The notes beneath the pieces are model-generated. The model did no database searches. It saw nothing but the letters and a program-made list of their open reading frames with translations, and was not told the DNA's origin. 64,000 bases of DNA, taken from assembly GCA_947471565.1 (NCBI GenBank), contig CANIVT010000001.1, positions 346,753 through 410,752 of the forward strand, in the 5' to 3' direction. Source of the DNA: Spartobacteria bacterium. GTDB lineage: Bacteria > Verrucomicrobiota > Verrucomicrobiia > Chthoniobacterales > UBA6821. Made by a program: the position numbers and the translations under genes. Shown here piece by piece: positions 54,142 through 61,322 of the stretch (positions within the stretch are counted from its first letter, which is position 1; the number at the start of each line of letters is the position of its first letter).

Positions 54142-55248
54142 ATGAACATCCTCCTGCTCGCCCGCAAATTCCGAGCCCTGAACAAGCCCCTTCTGATCGT
54201 CATGCTGGGGCTCTGCCTCTTCGGCGTTTACGCGATCTACAGCGCTACCTGGATGCGCGACACCCCTTTCTGGGCCAGCCAGATTAAGTGGATGCTGATC
54301 TGCATTCCCGTTTTCTTTCTCGTTGCCTTCAATGACTACCAATGGGTGCGCCTCGGCGCACTGCCTGTGTATCTGCTGAGCGTCGTCCTCCTGATCCTAG
54401 TCTTCTTCATAGGCGTTAAGGTCTTCGGAGCCCGCAGCTGGCTCAACCTCGGCTTCGGAAACTTCCAGCCCTCCCAGTTGGCGATCTTCGGGGGCGTGAT
54501 GCTCTTCGCGCTCTTCCTGAGCGATTCCGAAGCAATGAATCCTGCCCTACGGATCCTGATCTGTCTCGGCATCACGGCCGTCCCCTGCGTGCTCATCCTC
54601 ATCCAGCCCTACCTCGGAGGAACCCTCGTCTGGCTGCCGGTTCTCTTTGCCATGTTCTTCGTCGCGGGCATCAAGAAACGCTACCTGCTCGTCCTCGTGC
54701 TGATGGCACTCATCGCCCTGCCGCTGATGTTCTTCTTCGGGATGAAGCAGTACCAAAAGGACCGTCTCACCGTCTTCCTTGATCCATCCCTTGATCCGCA
54801 GGGTGCAGGCTGGACCATCAACCAGTCGCTCAATGCGATCGGCAGCGCCGGTTTCTGGGGCAAGGGATTCAAGGCTCCCAACACCCTCAATGAACTCGGC
54901 TACCTCCCTAGCACTATCGTTCACACCGACTTTGTCTACGCGGTCTTTGGCGAACAGCACGGTTTCCTCGGTGCGATGATCCTCATCCCGACGCTGGCGA
55001 TCCTTCTGCTCACAGGTCTCTACATCGCCTCCCGAGCCCAGGATCAGCTGGGGCGCCTGCTTGGTGTCGGCATCGTGATGCTGCTCTTCACCCACATCTT
55101 CATGAACGTCGGCATGACCGTGGCCATCACCCCGATTACCGGACTTCCCCTTCCGCTCGTCAGCTACGGGGGCTCCTTTCTGCTGATCACCATGGCCTGC
55201 CTGGGACTCCTCCAGAGCATCTGGATCCACCGGAAGCTGGTGTATTGA
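54142..55248 (+). CDS. rodA: RodA/FtsW/SpoVE-type peptidoglycan glycosyltransferase
   Basis: A 368-residue membrane protein with about ten helices. The N-terminal MLGLCLFGVYAIYSATW, GARSWLNLGFGNFQPSQLAIFG (conserved W-x-x-G-x-x-x-x-Q-P-S-E/Q region), GFKAPNTLNELGYLPSTIVHTDFVYAVFGEQHGFLGA and the C-terminal PITGLPLPLVSYGGSFLL are all conserved in RodA. In many RodA the region is QPSE; here QPSQ. Rod-shape peptidoglycan elongation is the usual role. It is 24 bp downstream of the ABC ATPase gene. Confidence 0.92.
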   Translation: MNILLLARKFRALNKPLLIVMLGLCLFGVYAIYSATWMRDTPFWASQIKWMLICIPVFFLVAFNDYQWVRLGALPVYLLSVVLLILVFFIGVKVFGARSWLNLGFGNFQPSQLAIFGGVMLFALFLSDSEAMNPALRILICLGITAVPCVLILIQPYLGGTLVWLPVLFAMFFVAGIKKRYLLVLVLMALIALPLMFFFGMKQYQKDRLTVFLDPSLDPQGAGWTINQSLNAIGSAGFWGKGFKAPNTLNELGYLPSTIVHTDFVYAVFGEQHGFLGAMILIPTLAILLLTGLYIASRAQDQLGRLLGVGIVMLLFTHIFMNVGMTVAITPITGLPLPLVSYGGSFLLITMACLGLLQSIWIHRKLVY

Positions 55249-55260
55249 AAGCCGGAGGCA

Positions 55261-55374
55261 GTTAAAAAAGTTGAAGCGTTGAAATGTTAAAAAGTGTCAC
55301 CATTTGAGCCGCTACCGCATGTACTGTTTCACGTTTTAACTTTTTAACTTTTTAACTTTTCACCTTTCACTTTT
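55261..55374. repeat. AT-rich GTTAAAA inverted-repeat element before trpS
   Basis: The left arm (55261-55297) is a series of GTTAAAAA/GTTGAA units; the right arm (55332-55374) is the opposite series CTTTTTAAC. The spacer is about 35 bp. It fills the rodA-trpS intergenic region and ends 4 bp before the trpS ATG, leaving no Shine-Dalgarno sequence. Similar elements lie at 58114-58228 and 61200-61320. Confidence 0.6.
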
Positions 55375-55378
55375 ACCC

Positions 55379-56341
55379 ATGCGCATTCTCTCCGGCATTC
55401 AACCGACAGGTCTTCCCCACCTCGGCAATTATTTCGGCATGATGAAGCCGGCGATCGAGCTTCAGGAAAAGGGTGAGGCACTCTACTTCATCGCCGACCT
55501 CCACGCGCTCACCACGGTGCGAGATCCCGAGGCCCTGCGACACAACTCTCGTGAGATCGCGATCGACTTCCTCGCCTGCGGTCTTGATCCGGAGCGTGCC
55601 TGCCTTTTCCGCCAGAGCGACATCACCTGCATTCCCGAGCTTTCCTGGATACTCTCCACCGTCACGCCCATGGGCCTTCTTGAGCGCTGCCACTCCTACA
55701 AGGACAAGCTGGCCAAGGGCCTGCACGCCTCGCTCGGACTCTTCTCCTACCCCGTGCTGATGGCCGCTGACATCCTCGCCTACGACAGCGATCTCGTTCC
55801 TGTCGGCAAGGACCAGAAGCAGCATCTTGAGGTCACACGCGATATCGCGGTAAAGATCAACGAACTCTACGGCGACATCTTCAAACTCCCCGAGCCGATG
55901 ATCCGTGACGAGTCCGCAGCCATTCCCGGCACGGACGGGGGCAAGATGAGCAAAAGCTACGGCAACACCATCGAACTCTTCATGGAGGACTCACCACTCA
56001 AGAAGAAGGTCATGGCGATTCAGACCGACTCCACCCCGGTAGAGTCCCCGAAGCCTCTCGAGGGATCGGCCATCCTCGGGATTTACCGACATGTCGCCTC
56101 CTCCTCCGATTATTCAGCAATGGAAGAGGCCTTCCGCACAGGAGGAACGGGCTACGGGGATTTCAAGAAGCGTCTCCTCGAGGCCGTTCGCGATTATTTT
56201 GCACCGATGCGAGCCGAGCGCCAACGCATCGCATCCGATCCCGGGGAGGTGGAGCGCATCCTGGCCAAAGGTGCCGAGAAGGCCACCGGCATTGCGACTC
56301 CCGTGATGGAGCGCCTCCGCAAGGCCATCGGCCTCCGTTGA
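55379..56341 (+). CDS. trpS: Tryptophanyl-tRNA synthetase
   Basis: A class Ic aminoacyl-tRNA synthetase of 320 residues. The HIGH motif is PTGLPHLGN (His14 to Asn17), ADLHALTTVRDPEALR and FRQSDITCIPELSW follow, and the KMSKS loop is KMSKS at 189-193 in GTDGGKMSKSYGNTIELF. Length is typical. The start ATG is directly preceded by a pyrimidine-rich repeat. Confidence 0.96.
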   Translation: MRILSGIQPTGLPHLGNYFGMMKPAIELQEKGEALYFIADLHALTTVRDPEALRHNSREIAIDFLACGLDPERACLFRQSDITCIPELSWILSTVTPMGLLERCHSYKDKLAKGLHASLGLFSYPVLMAADILAYDSDLVPVGKDQKQHLEVTRDIAVKINELYGDIFKLPEPMIRDESAAIPGTDGGKMSKSYGNTIELFMEDSPLKKKVMAIQTDSTPVESPKPLEGSAILGIYRHVASSSDYSAMEEAFRTGGTGYGDFKKRLLEAVRDYFAPMRAERQRIASDPGEVERILAKGAEKATGIATPVMERLRKAIGLR

Positions 56342-56352
56342 AAGCCCAATCA

Positions 56353-56385
56353 CCCCTTGACCAAGGGGGCCTTTCGTAGTAATTT
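56353..56385 (+). promoter_or_regulatory. Region between trpS and the initiator tRNA: hairpin and possible promoter
   Basis: CCCCTT-GACC-AAGGGG (56353-56368) is a short perfect hairpin after the trpS stop, without a clear T-run. The TTGACC inside it (56357-56362) and TAATTT (56380-56385), 17 bp apart, could form the tRNA promoter. Weak evidence for either role. Confidence 0.35.
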
Positions 56386-56398
56386 AAACATCCTTTGA

Positions 56399-56475
<77 letters not shown>

Positions 56476-56480
56476 ATTTT

Positions 56481-56732
56481 ATGACTCAGTATCAGGTCTA
56501 TGTACTGAGAAACCCATCGGGTATTTTTTACACGGGCTTATCCGAGAATGTTGGACTGCGACTCGAGCAGCATAACAGCGGGCTTTCTCGTTGGACTAAG
56601 AATAAAGGTCCGTGGGAACTGTACTGGCAGAGTTCCGCAATGACCCTTTCTGATGCCAGAAAACTCGAAAATAAACTAAAGCGGCAGAAAGGAGGATCAG
56701 GATTCACCACGATCCTTCATTCAGGCTCATAA
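56481..56732 (+). CDS. Small GIY-YIG nuclease family protein
   Basis: An 83-residue single-domain protein. The GIY-equivalent strand is YQVYVLRN (4-11), the YIG-equivalent is Tyr17-Thr-Gly19, the conserved Arg is Arg27 in GLRLEQHNSG with His31, and the catalytic Glu is Glu63 in ARKLENKLKRQK. This is the UPF0213-like, minimal type. The ATG lies 5 bp after the tRNA CCA end with no ribosome binding site, so expression would come from the tRNA transcript. Stop codon and preceding residues derive from a copy of the tRNA anticodon arm. Substrate unknown. Confidence 0.85.
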   Translation: MTQYQVYVLRNPSGIFYTGLSENVGLRLEQHNSGLSRWTKNKGPWELYWQSSAMTLSDARKLENKLKRQKGGSGFTTILHSGS

Positions 56733-56755
56733 TCCCGCAACTGCGGGATCGAAGC

Positions 56756-56783
56756 TTCAAATCCTACCCCCGCCACCAATTTT
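56756..56783 (+). repeat. 28-bp direct repeat, right copy
   Basis: Exact copy of 56453-56480 (T-arm 3' half, acceptor 3' strand, CCA, ATTTT) located 303 bp downstream and immediately followed by the intrinsic terminator. Confidence 0.8.
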
Positions 56784-56816
56784 GCCCGTGGAGTTCATTA
56801 CTCCGCGGGCTTTTTT
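56784..56816 (+). terminator. Intrinsic terminator of the tRNA/GIY-YIG transcript
   Basis: Stem GCCCGTGGAGT / ACTCCGCGGGC with a 5-nt loop (one G-T pair) followed by six T residues. It is probably the original terminator of the initiator tRNA, now separated from it by the GIY-YIG unit. Confidence 0.88.
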
Positions 56817-56985
56817 GTTTAAGCGCGGTTTGCTCGCAATCGCATGATGCGGATTCAGGATAATCCTGTCTCAATCTCCGGCAATTTCAGCCATCAGACG
56901 CTTTGCTACAACAAAGAGATTCATCCGTAAAAAGCTCATTCCCATTCTTGTGGAACATTGGAAAAAGACGGTGATTTTTCTTTGC

Positions 56986-57005
56986 CACCACAAGATCTTG
57001 TGGTG
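56986..57005. promoter_or_regulatory. NrdR-box-like palindrome upstream of nrdR
   Basis: CACCACAAGA-TCTTGTGGTG is a perfect 20-bp palindrome ending 29 bp before the nrdR ATG. Its core CACAAGATCTTGTG agrees at 12 of 14 positions with the known NrdR box pattern (CACwATATATwGTG). A second half-site TCTTGTGG lies at 56946-56953. Autoregulation of nrdR is inferred. Confidence 0.55.
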
Positions 57006-57034
57006 AATTCTTTTGAAGCCCCTCGCCACCCACA

Positions 57035-57532
57035 ATGCTTTGCCCCAAGTGTTCCTCACTCGACGATAAAGTCATCGACTCTCGTCTCTCGAAGGATGGC
57101 ACCAGCATCCGCCGCCGGCGCGAGTGCCTGGGCTGCGAGTCCCGCTTCACCACCTACGAGCAGATCGAGCGGGTAGAGCTTCTGGCGGTGAAGCGCGACG
57201 GGCGCCGCGAGGCTTTCGACCGTCAGAAGCTCCTCTCGAGCTTCATCAAGGCGTGCGAGAAGCGCCCCATCGCCCTCGACACGATCGAGGAGGGAGTCCA
57301 AACGGTCATTTCCGATCTGGAGGCGGGACAGGATCGGGAAATCTCCACGAAATTCATCGGCGCCCGGGTCATGGAGCGCCTGCACGCGATCGATCCCGTC
57401 GCCTATGTGCGCTTTGCCTCGGTCTACCGTCGCTTCGAGGATATCGGCGAATTCATCGAGGAAATCCAGTCTCTCGAGCGGAAGACGCCCCTCTCCGACG
57501 ATCAGAAGGAACTCTTTATCGAGAAACAATGA
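57035..57532 (+). CDS. nrdR: Transcriptional repressor NrdR
   Basis: Nucleotide-sensing repressor of ribonucleotide reductase genes, 165 residues. Zinc ribbon Cys3, Cys6, Cys31 and Cys34 (MLCPKC and CLGC), then RRRECLGCESRFTTYEQIE, and an ATP-cone domain (VKRDGRREAFDRQKLLSSFIKACEKRPI ... VAYVRFASVYRRFEDIGEFIEEI). Overlap of 4 bp with the next gene. A palindrome before it could be its own binding site. Confidence 0.96.
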   Translation: MLCPKCSSLDDKVIDSRLSKDGTSIRRRRECLGCESRFTTYEQIERVELLAVKRDGRREAFDRQKLLSSFIKACEKRPIALDTIEEGVQTVISDLEAGQDREISTKFIGARVMERLHAIDPVAYVRFASVYRRFEDIGEFIEEIQSLERKTPLSDDQKELFIEKQ

Positions 57533-58089
57533 TCGCCCTTCTCGACGGCATGCCGATGGTGCAACTCCCCGATGGGAGGAGTGTCCTCTACGACAAGAAA
57601 TGGATCATCGCCGCACTGCGTGTCTCCGCGGAGCGCGTGGGCCAGCACAACTGGTGGCTGGCCGAGCACATTGCCGAGAGTGTGACGCTCTACCTGAAGC
57701 GCGACTTCGAGTCGAATTCCGTCGGCATCCCCAACCTCGAGGCGGCCGTCCACGAGGTACTAGGCACGCTTGGTTTCCCCGAGATCGCGGAGGCCTTCCA
57801 CCTTCCCGAACCTCCCATCCATCTCTCGCTAACCGATCTCGCCCGTGAAGCCGGAGAAGGGTACGAACTCGCCTTCTTTGGATTGCTCGGCGACCGACTC
57901 CAGCGAGTGACCGGTTCCCATGCGGCACGCCTCGAGATCCACGACCTCTCAGGGTGCGTCCGTCTCATGGGCAAACGCAGAAAGTCCGTTCAGACCCTGC
58001 GTGAGGAAATCGTCGGATTCATCCGCCAGTACGGCGTCACCTCGGGACAATCCCGTCAGGGCGAACCTCTTGAGATCCAGCTGAGCTGA
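57529..58089 (+). CDS. Hypothetical protein with ATP-cone-like N-terminus
   Basis: A 186-residue protein, coupled to nrdR by a 4-bp overlap. The first 90 residues (VQLPDGRSVLYDKKWIIAALRVSAERV ... LAEHIAESVTLYLKRDFESNSVGIPNLEAAVHEVLGTLGFPEIAEAF) follow the ATP-cone order: D-G-R, hydrophobic-D/Y-D, I-x-x-A-L, then a V-x-I-x-x-L-E/V-x-x-L pattern. The second half (ELAFFGLLGDRLQRV ... RLEIHDLSGCVRLMGKRRKSVQTLREEIVGFIRQY) is unfamiliar. Position suggests a partner or modulator of NrdR. The fold call is an inference from motif order. Confidence 0.55.
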   Translation: MIALLDGMPMVQLPDGRSVLYDKKWIIAALRVSAERVGQHNWWLAEHIAESVTLYLKRDFESNSVGIPNLEAAVHEVLGTLGFPEIAEAFHLPEPPIHLSLTDLAREAGEGYELAFFGLLGDRLQRVTGSHAARLEIHDLSGCVRLMGKRRKSVQTLREEIVGFIRQYGVTSGQSRQGEPLEIQLS

Positions 58090-58113
58090 AGGCGCGGCGG
58101 GGGCCTGCCGCAT

Positions 58114-58228
58114 GTTAAAACGTTAAAACTGTTACAGCGTTAAAAATCAAAGGAATCAGATTCTCGTTTCCCTCCATCTGACAGACTCCTTCCCCACCTT
58201 TTAACCTTTCACCTTCTAACTTTTCACT
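58114..58228. repeat. AT-rich GTTAAAA inverted-repeat element before the HIT gene
   Basis: Left arm 58114-58148 (GTTAAAACGTTAAAAC and related units), right arm 58196-58228 (CCTTTTAACCTTTCACC units), spacer about 47 bp. It fills the gap between the NrdR companion and the HIT gene; the ATG at 58245 follows a C-rich stretch without a Shine-Dalgarno sequence. Same type as 55261-55374. Confidence 0.55.
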
Positions 58229-58244
58229 CGCCCCCTCACCCCCC

Positions 58245-58583
58245 ATGACTCTTTTTGAGAAAATCGCTACCCGGGAGATTCCAGCCACCATCATCGCCGA
58301 GGGTGAGGAGTGGATTGCCTTCCGCGACATTGCCCCGCAGGCACCTGTGCACTTTCTGGTGGTTCCGAAACGCTGTATCCCCCGCATCAACGAGGCGCAG
58401 CCTGCCGACGCGCCACTTCTGGGAACCCTACTCTCAGCAGCAGCCGCAACGGCCCGGCAGGAAGGTCTCGGCGAGAACGGCTACCGCATCGTGATCAATA
58501 ACGGCCCAGATGGCGGGGAAACCGTCCCCCACCTGCACATTCATGTGTTGGGCGCCCGCCCCATGCAGTGGCCGCCGGGCTAG
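58245..58583 (+). CDS. HIT-family (histidine triad) nucleotide-binding protein
   Basis: A 112-residue protein similar to HinT: EKIATREIPATIIAEGEEWIAFRDIAPQAPVHFLVVPKRCIPRINE at the N-terminus and the triad His96-x-His98-x-His100 in PHLHIHVLG. These proteins hydrolyse purine nucleoside phosphoramidates. The stop codon is the start of a short hairpin (58583-58597). Confidence 0.95.
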   Translation: MTLFEKIATREIPATIIAEGEEWIAFRDIAPQAPVHFLVVPKRCIPRINEAQPADAPLLGTLLSAAAATARQEGLGENGYRIVINNGPDGGETVPHLHIHVLGARPMQWPPG

Positions 58584-58782
58584 GGCTCGAAGAGCCCGAG
58601 GCTGTTAGGCTGAAGACTGTTAGACTGTTAGGTCAGAAAAGATCGCTCAAGAGCAACGCATCATTCTAAGTCGGGCACAGGGATTTTTTTCAAAGATGCC
58701 GCACCCATGGGGTGGAAGTTTTTATTCACCGCAAGTAGTAGCTCTCCACACAACATCCATATCTTTTAACAGTACCGGCTAT
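58584..58782. other. Gene-free region after the HIT gene
   Basis: No gene is seen. It contains the hairpin GGGCTC-GAA-GAGCCC (58583-58597, no T-run) and a GCTGAAG/CTGTTAG short tandem repeat (58601-58632). The rest shows nothing recognisable. Confidence 0.45.
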
Positions 58783-59040
58783 GGCGCGGGGATTTTGTGG
58801 AGATGGCTAGGCGACCAAGCATGGAAGTTCTGATGCCCTGCTAAGCCTGTACCACAAAAGGGTGGGCGCAGGGGTTTTGGATGCAGAGCTAGGCGCGCGA
58901 ATGAAGCCGAAGCAATACCTACGGCGAGTGAGCGGCAACGACGCTATGCGCCAACCAAGCCTCTGAGAAGAGGCGCGGAAGACTGCCGCAAGGCAGCCCC
59001 GTAAGGGGCGGCACCGCTTTGCAGGAGCAAAGTGCCGTCA
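58783..59040 (+). ncRNA. Candidate structured RNA
   Basis: A gene-free stretch with a dense series of hairpins on the plus strand. Four adjacent stems close it: CCTCT-GAGA-AGAGG (58960-58973), CTGCC-GCAA-GGCAG (58983-58996), CCCC-GTAA-GGGG (58997-59008), and CGGCAC/GTGCCG (59009-59037) with an inner TTTGC/GCAAA. The first three loops are GNRA tetraloops. Upstream is a nested hairpin TTTTGTGG (58793-58800)/CCACAAAA (58852-58859) with inner GGCT/AGCC and GCAT/ATGC, and a longer domain closed by GGCGCA (58865-58870)/TGCGCC (58947-58952). No known RNA family is recognised. No terminator T-run follows. Confidence 0.5.
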
Positions 59041-59060
59041 ATATCCCAAGCCACCGGAAA

Positions 59061-59957
59061 TTACTGGGTAATTTCCGTCCCCACCCCCTCTTCGGAGAAA
59101 GTTTCGACTAATACCGCATGCGGCGTGCCGGCACCGAGGAAGTGAACCTTGGTCAGGCCATGCGCGAGAGCCTTGGTGGCGGAGCGGACCTTGGGAATCA
59201 TGCCTCCCGCGACGATGCCACGGGTGATGAGATCCTCGGTCTGGGATGCAGTCAGGCTGTGAATGAGAGTCTCGGGATCCTTGGGATCGCGCATGAGGCC
59301 GGGCACATCGCTGAGAAAGATCAGTTTCGAGGCAGGAAGTGCGGCGGCCAGCGCGGCGGCAGAGACGTCGGCGTTGATGTTCATCGGAGGCCCCGGATGG
59401 CCATCGGAAGGGGTAAGAGCACCGAGTGGCGAGATCACAGGCACAGCACCGGAATCGAGAATACCCTTCACCAGCGATGGATCCGTCTCCTCCGCCTCGC
59501 CGACAAACCCTAGATCGACTTCGGAGCCGTCGGCATCCTTGACGGGATCAAGCTTGCGGGCGCGGAAGACCTTCGTTCCGGAGAGTCCCTCGGCAGGAAC
59601 CCCGAGGTCCCTGAGTTGAGCGACAATCCCGGCGTTCACCTCACCATCGAGGGCATCGTGGACGATGCTGATCGTTTCCTCATCGGTGACGCGCAGACCG
59701 CCCACGAATCGGGGAACAAGTCCCCTCTCCTTCATCCGGGCGTTGATCGCCTTGCCACCGCCGTGGACGAGGATCACGCGGACCCCAACGGCATGGAGGA
59801 AGGCCACATCGGTCAGGAATCGAGCGACCTGCTCCGGTTCCTCCATGGTGCTTCCACCGAACTTGATCAGGAAGAGAGCCCCTCGGAAGGTCCGCAAATA
59901 AGGAAGAGCCTCGAGCAGAATCTCGGCGCGCTCACGGGGGGAAACGTTGGCGGCCAT
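59061..59957 (-). CDS. argB: Acetylglutamate kinase
   Basis: Second step of arginine synthesis; 298 residues of the amino-acid-kinase fold. FLIKFGGSTMEEPEQVARFL, VILVHGGGKAINARM, VGGLRVTDEETISIVHDALDGEVNAGIVAQL, and NINADVSAAALAAALPASKLIFLSDVPGLM are conserved. The N-terminal extension before the kinase domain (ERAEILLEALPYLRTFRG) is typical of arginine-sensitive enzymes. Coupled to argJ (shared base). Confidence 0.96.
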   Translation of the reverse strand: MAANVSPRERAEILLEALPYLRTFRGALFLIKFGGSTMEEPEQVARFLTDVAFLHAVGVRVILVHGGGKAINARMKERGLVPRFVGGLRVTDEETISIVHDALDGEVNAGIVAQLRDLGVPAEGLSGTKVFRARKLDPVKDADGSEVDLGFVGEAEETDPSLVKGILDSGAVPVISPLGALTPSDGHPGPPMNINADVSAAALAAALPASKLIFLSDVPGLMRDPKDPETLIHSLTASQTEDLITRGIVAGGMIPKVRSATKALAHGLTKVHFLGAGTPHAVLVETFSEEGVGTEITQ

Positions 59958-61198
59958 CAGAGGGAGAACTCGGTAAGGTTCAGCCTGACATACTCCTCGG
60001 TCAGGTCGGTCGTGAGCAGGCGGGCCTCGGCCTTGCCTCCGTGGAGATCGACCAGCACGGAGAACTCTTTCTTGGCAGCAATCTTGCGGAGCTTTAGCTC
60101 ACCCTTCATGTCCTGGCACCCCATGCCGTTCTTGGCCGCCTTCATCCCGTCGTAGGCGATCTCGACCTTGTCGGGATCGAACTTGGCACCGGAATATCCC
60201 GCAGCATCGAGGATGCGCCCCCAGTTGGGATCCCCTCCAGCCCAGGCCGACTTGACCAGCTGGGAATTGGCGATGGCACGCGCGGCGAGATGCGCGTCGG
60301 CCTCGGAGCGGGCTCCCTTGACCGTGAGCTCGATCACCTTGGAGGTCCCCTCTCCATCCGCCACGATCGCTCGGGCCAGATCGGCGCAAACAGCCTGTAG
60401 CGCAGCGGCAAAGGCGCGTTGTTCGGAAGCCGTGCGGATCTTCACTCCGGAGAGACCATTGGCCAGCGTGATCACGGTATCATTCGTCGAGCAGTCCCCG
60501 TCGACGGTGATGCAGTTGAAGGTCTTGCCCACCGATTCACGGAGGGCCTTGCGCAGGAAGGCAGCAGGCACGCCCGCGTCGGTCGTGATGGCGCAGAGCA
60601 TCGTGGCCATGTTCGGTGAGATCATCCCCGCCCCCTTGGACATTCCTCCGATGCGGAACGACTTGGAACCCACCTTCACCTCGTAGGCAGACTGCTTCGG
60701 CACGCTGTCGCTGGTCATGATCGACTTCGCGGCGGCCAGAGCGGCGGCAGGCGAGGCCTTCAGCAAGCCAGCAGCCTCGCGGATGCCGGGAATCATCTTG
60801 GGCAGGGGCAACTGGACGCCGATGCGGCCCGTCGAGCAGACAAGCACCTCATCGGCATGGATGCCAAGTGCCACGGCGGCGGCGTTGGCACACTGCTCCG
60901 CGGCACGCAGGCCGGGCTCGCCGGTGCAGGCATTGGCGTTGCCACTGTTCAGCAGAACGGAGCGGGCCTTGCCGCTTTCAAGATGACGGCGGGAGAGCAG
61001 GACGGGTGCAGCCTTCACCAAATTCGTGGTGAAGACCCCGGCGGCCGTGGCAGCGGTTGCGGAGACGACAAGGCAGAGATCGTCACGCTTCTTGCCGTTC
61101 TTGGGAGGCGTGCGCTTGATACCGCAGGAGACGGCGGCAGCAGAGAAACCCTTGGCGGCATTAACGCCACCGGTGATGCGCTTGAACGATGAGGACAT
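59957..61198 (-). CDS. argJ: Glutamate N-acetyltransferase/amino-acid acetyltransferase ArgJ
   Basis: Bifunctional or monofunctional ornithine acetyltransferase of the cyclic arginine pathway. It has 413 residues. The self-cleavage site is in KGAGMISPNMATMLCAI, with cleavage expected between Ala198 and Thr199, Thr199 being the nucleophile. NSGNANACTGEPG and VDGDCSTNDTV are further conserved segments. Presence of argJ means a cyclic acetyl-recycling pathway. A GTTAAAA-type repeat lies directly before its start. Confidence 0.96.
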   Translation of the reverse strand: MSSSFKRITGGVNAAKGFSAAAVSCGIKRTPPKNGKKRDDLCLVVSATAATAAGVFTTNLVKAAPVLLSRRHLESGKARSVLLNSGNANACTGEPGLRAAEQCANAAAVALGIHADEVLVCSTGRIGVQLPLPKMIPGIREAAGLLKASPAAALAAAKSIMTSDSVPKQSAYEVKVGSKSFRIGGMSKGAGMISPNMATMLCAITTDAGVPAAFLRKALRESVGKTFNCITVDGDCSTNDTVITLANGLSGVKIRTASEQRAFAAALQAVCADLARAIVADGEGTSKVIELTVKGARSEADAHLAARAIANSQLVKSAWAGGDPNWGRILDAAGYSGAKFDPDKVEIAYDGMKAAKNGMGCQDMKGELKLRKIAAKKEFSVLVDLHGGKAEARLLTTDLTEEYVRLNLTEFSL

Positions 61199-61199
61199 T

Positions 61200-61320
61200 G
61201 TTAAAAAAGTTAGAAGGTTAAAAGGTAGAAAAGTGAACCAAGCCCGCGGGAACGGGCTCGGAAAGAACTCACAGAGACATCTGAGGTTTCAGCTTTTTAG
61301 GTTTTTAGTTTTTCAGTTTT
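61200..61320. repeat. AT-rich GTTAAAA inverted-repeat element before argJ
   Basis: Arms 61200-61235 and 61289-61320 of GTTAAAA/GTTAGAAG-type units, with a GC hairpin AGCCCG-CGGGAA-CGGGCT in the middle. On the minus strand the pyrimidine-rich arm ends at the argJ ATG and the other arm begins right after the argC stop. Third member of the family in this window. Confidence 0.55.
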
Positions 61321-61322
61321 TC

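Larger units (their letters stand above)
56481..56783 (+). mobile_element. 303-bp GIY-YIG unit inserted between tRNA and terminator
   Basis: The unit is bounded by the two 28-bp copies of the tRNA 3' end: it starts at the GIY-YIG ATG and ends at the second copy, directly before the terminator. Inside are only the GIY-YIG gene, whose last codons TCAGGCTCATAA (56721-56732) equal the tRNA anticodon arm and loop, a perfect hairpin TCCCGCA-AC-TGCGGGA (56733-56748), and the second repeat. Interpretation as a tRNA-targeting mobile unit is an inference. Confidence 0.6.

Noticed and set aside
55261..55374. The regular GTTAAAA units as a CRISPR array
   Set aside because: Units are 7-10 bp, contiguous and irregular, without unique spacers; no cas genes in the window.
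56733..56748. Hairpin TCCCGCA-AC-TGCGGGA as a terminator of the GIY-YIG gene
   Set aside because: No T-run follows and a strong terminator lies 36 bp further on.
59056..59076. Hairpin GGAAATTAC-TGG-GTAATTTCC as a terminator of argB
   Set aside because: It overlaps the stop codon and is not followed by a T-run in either direction.
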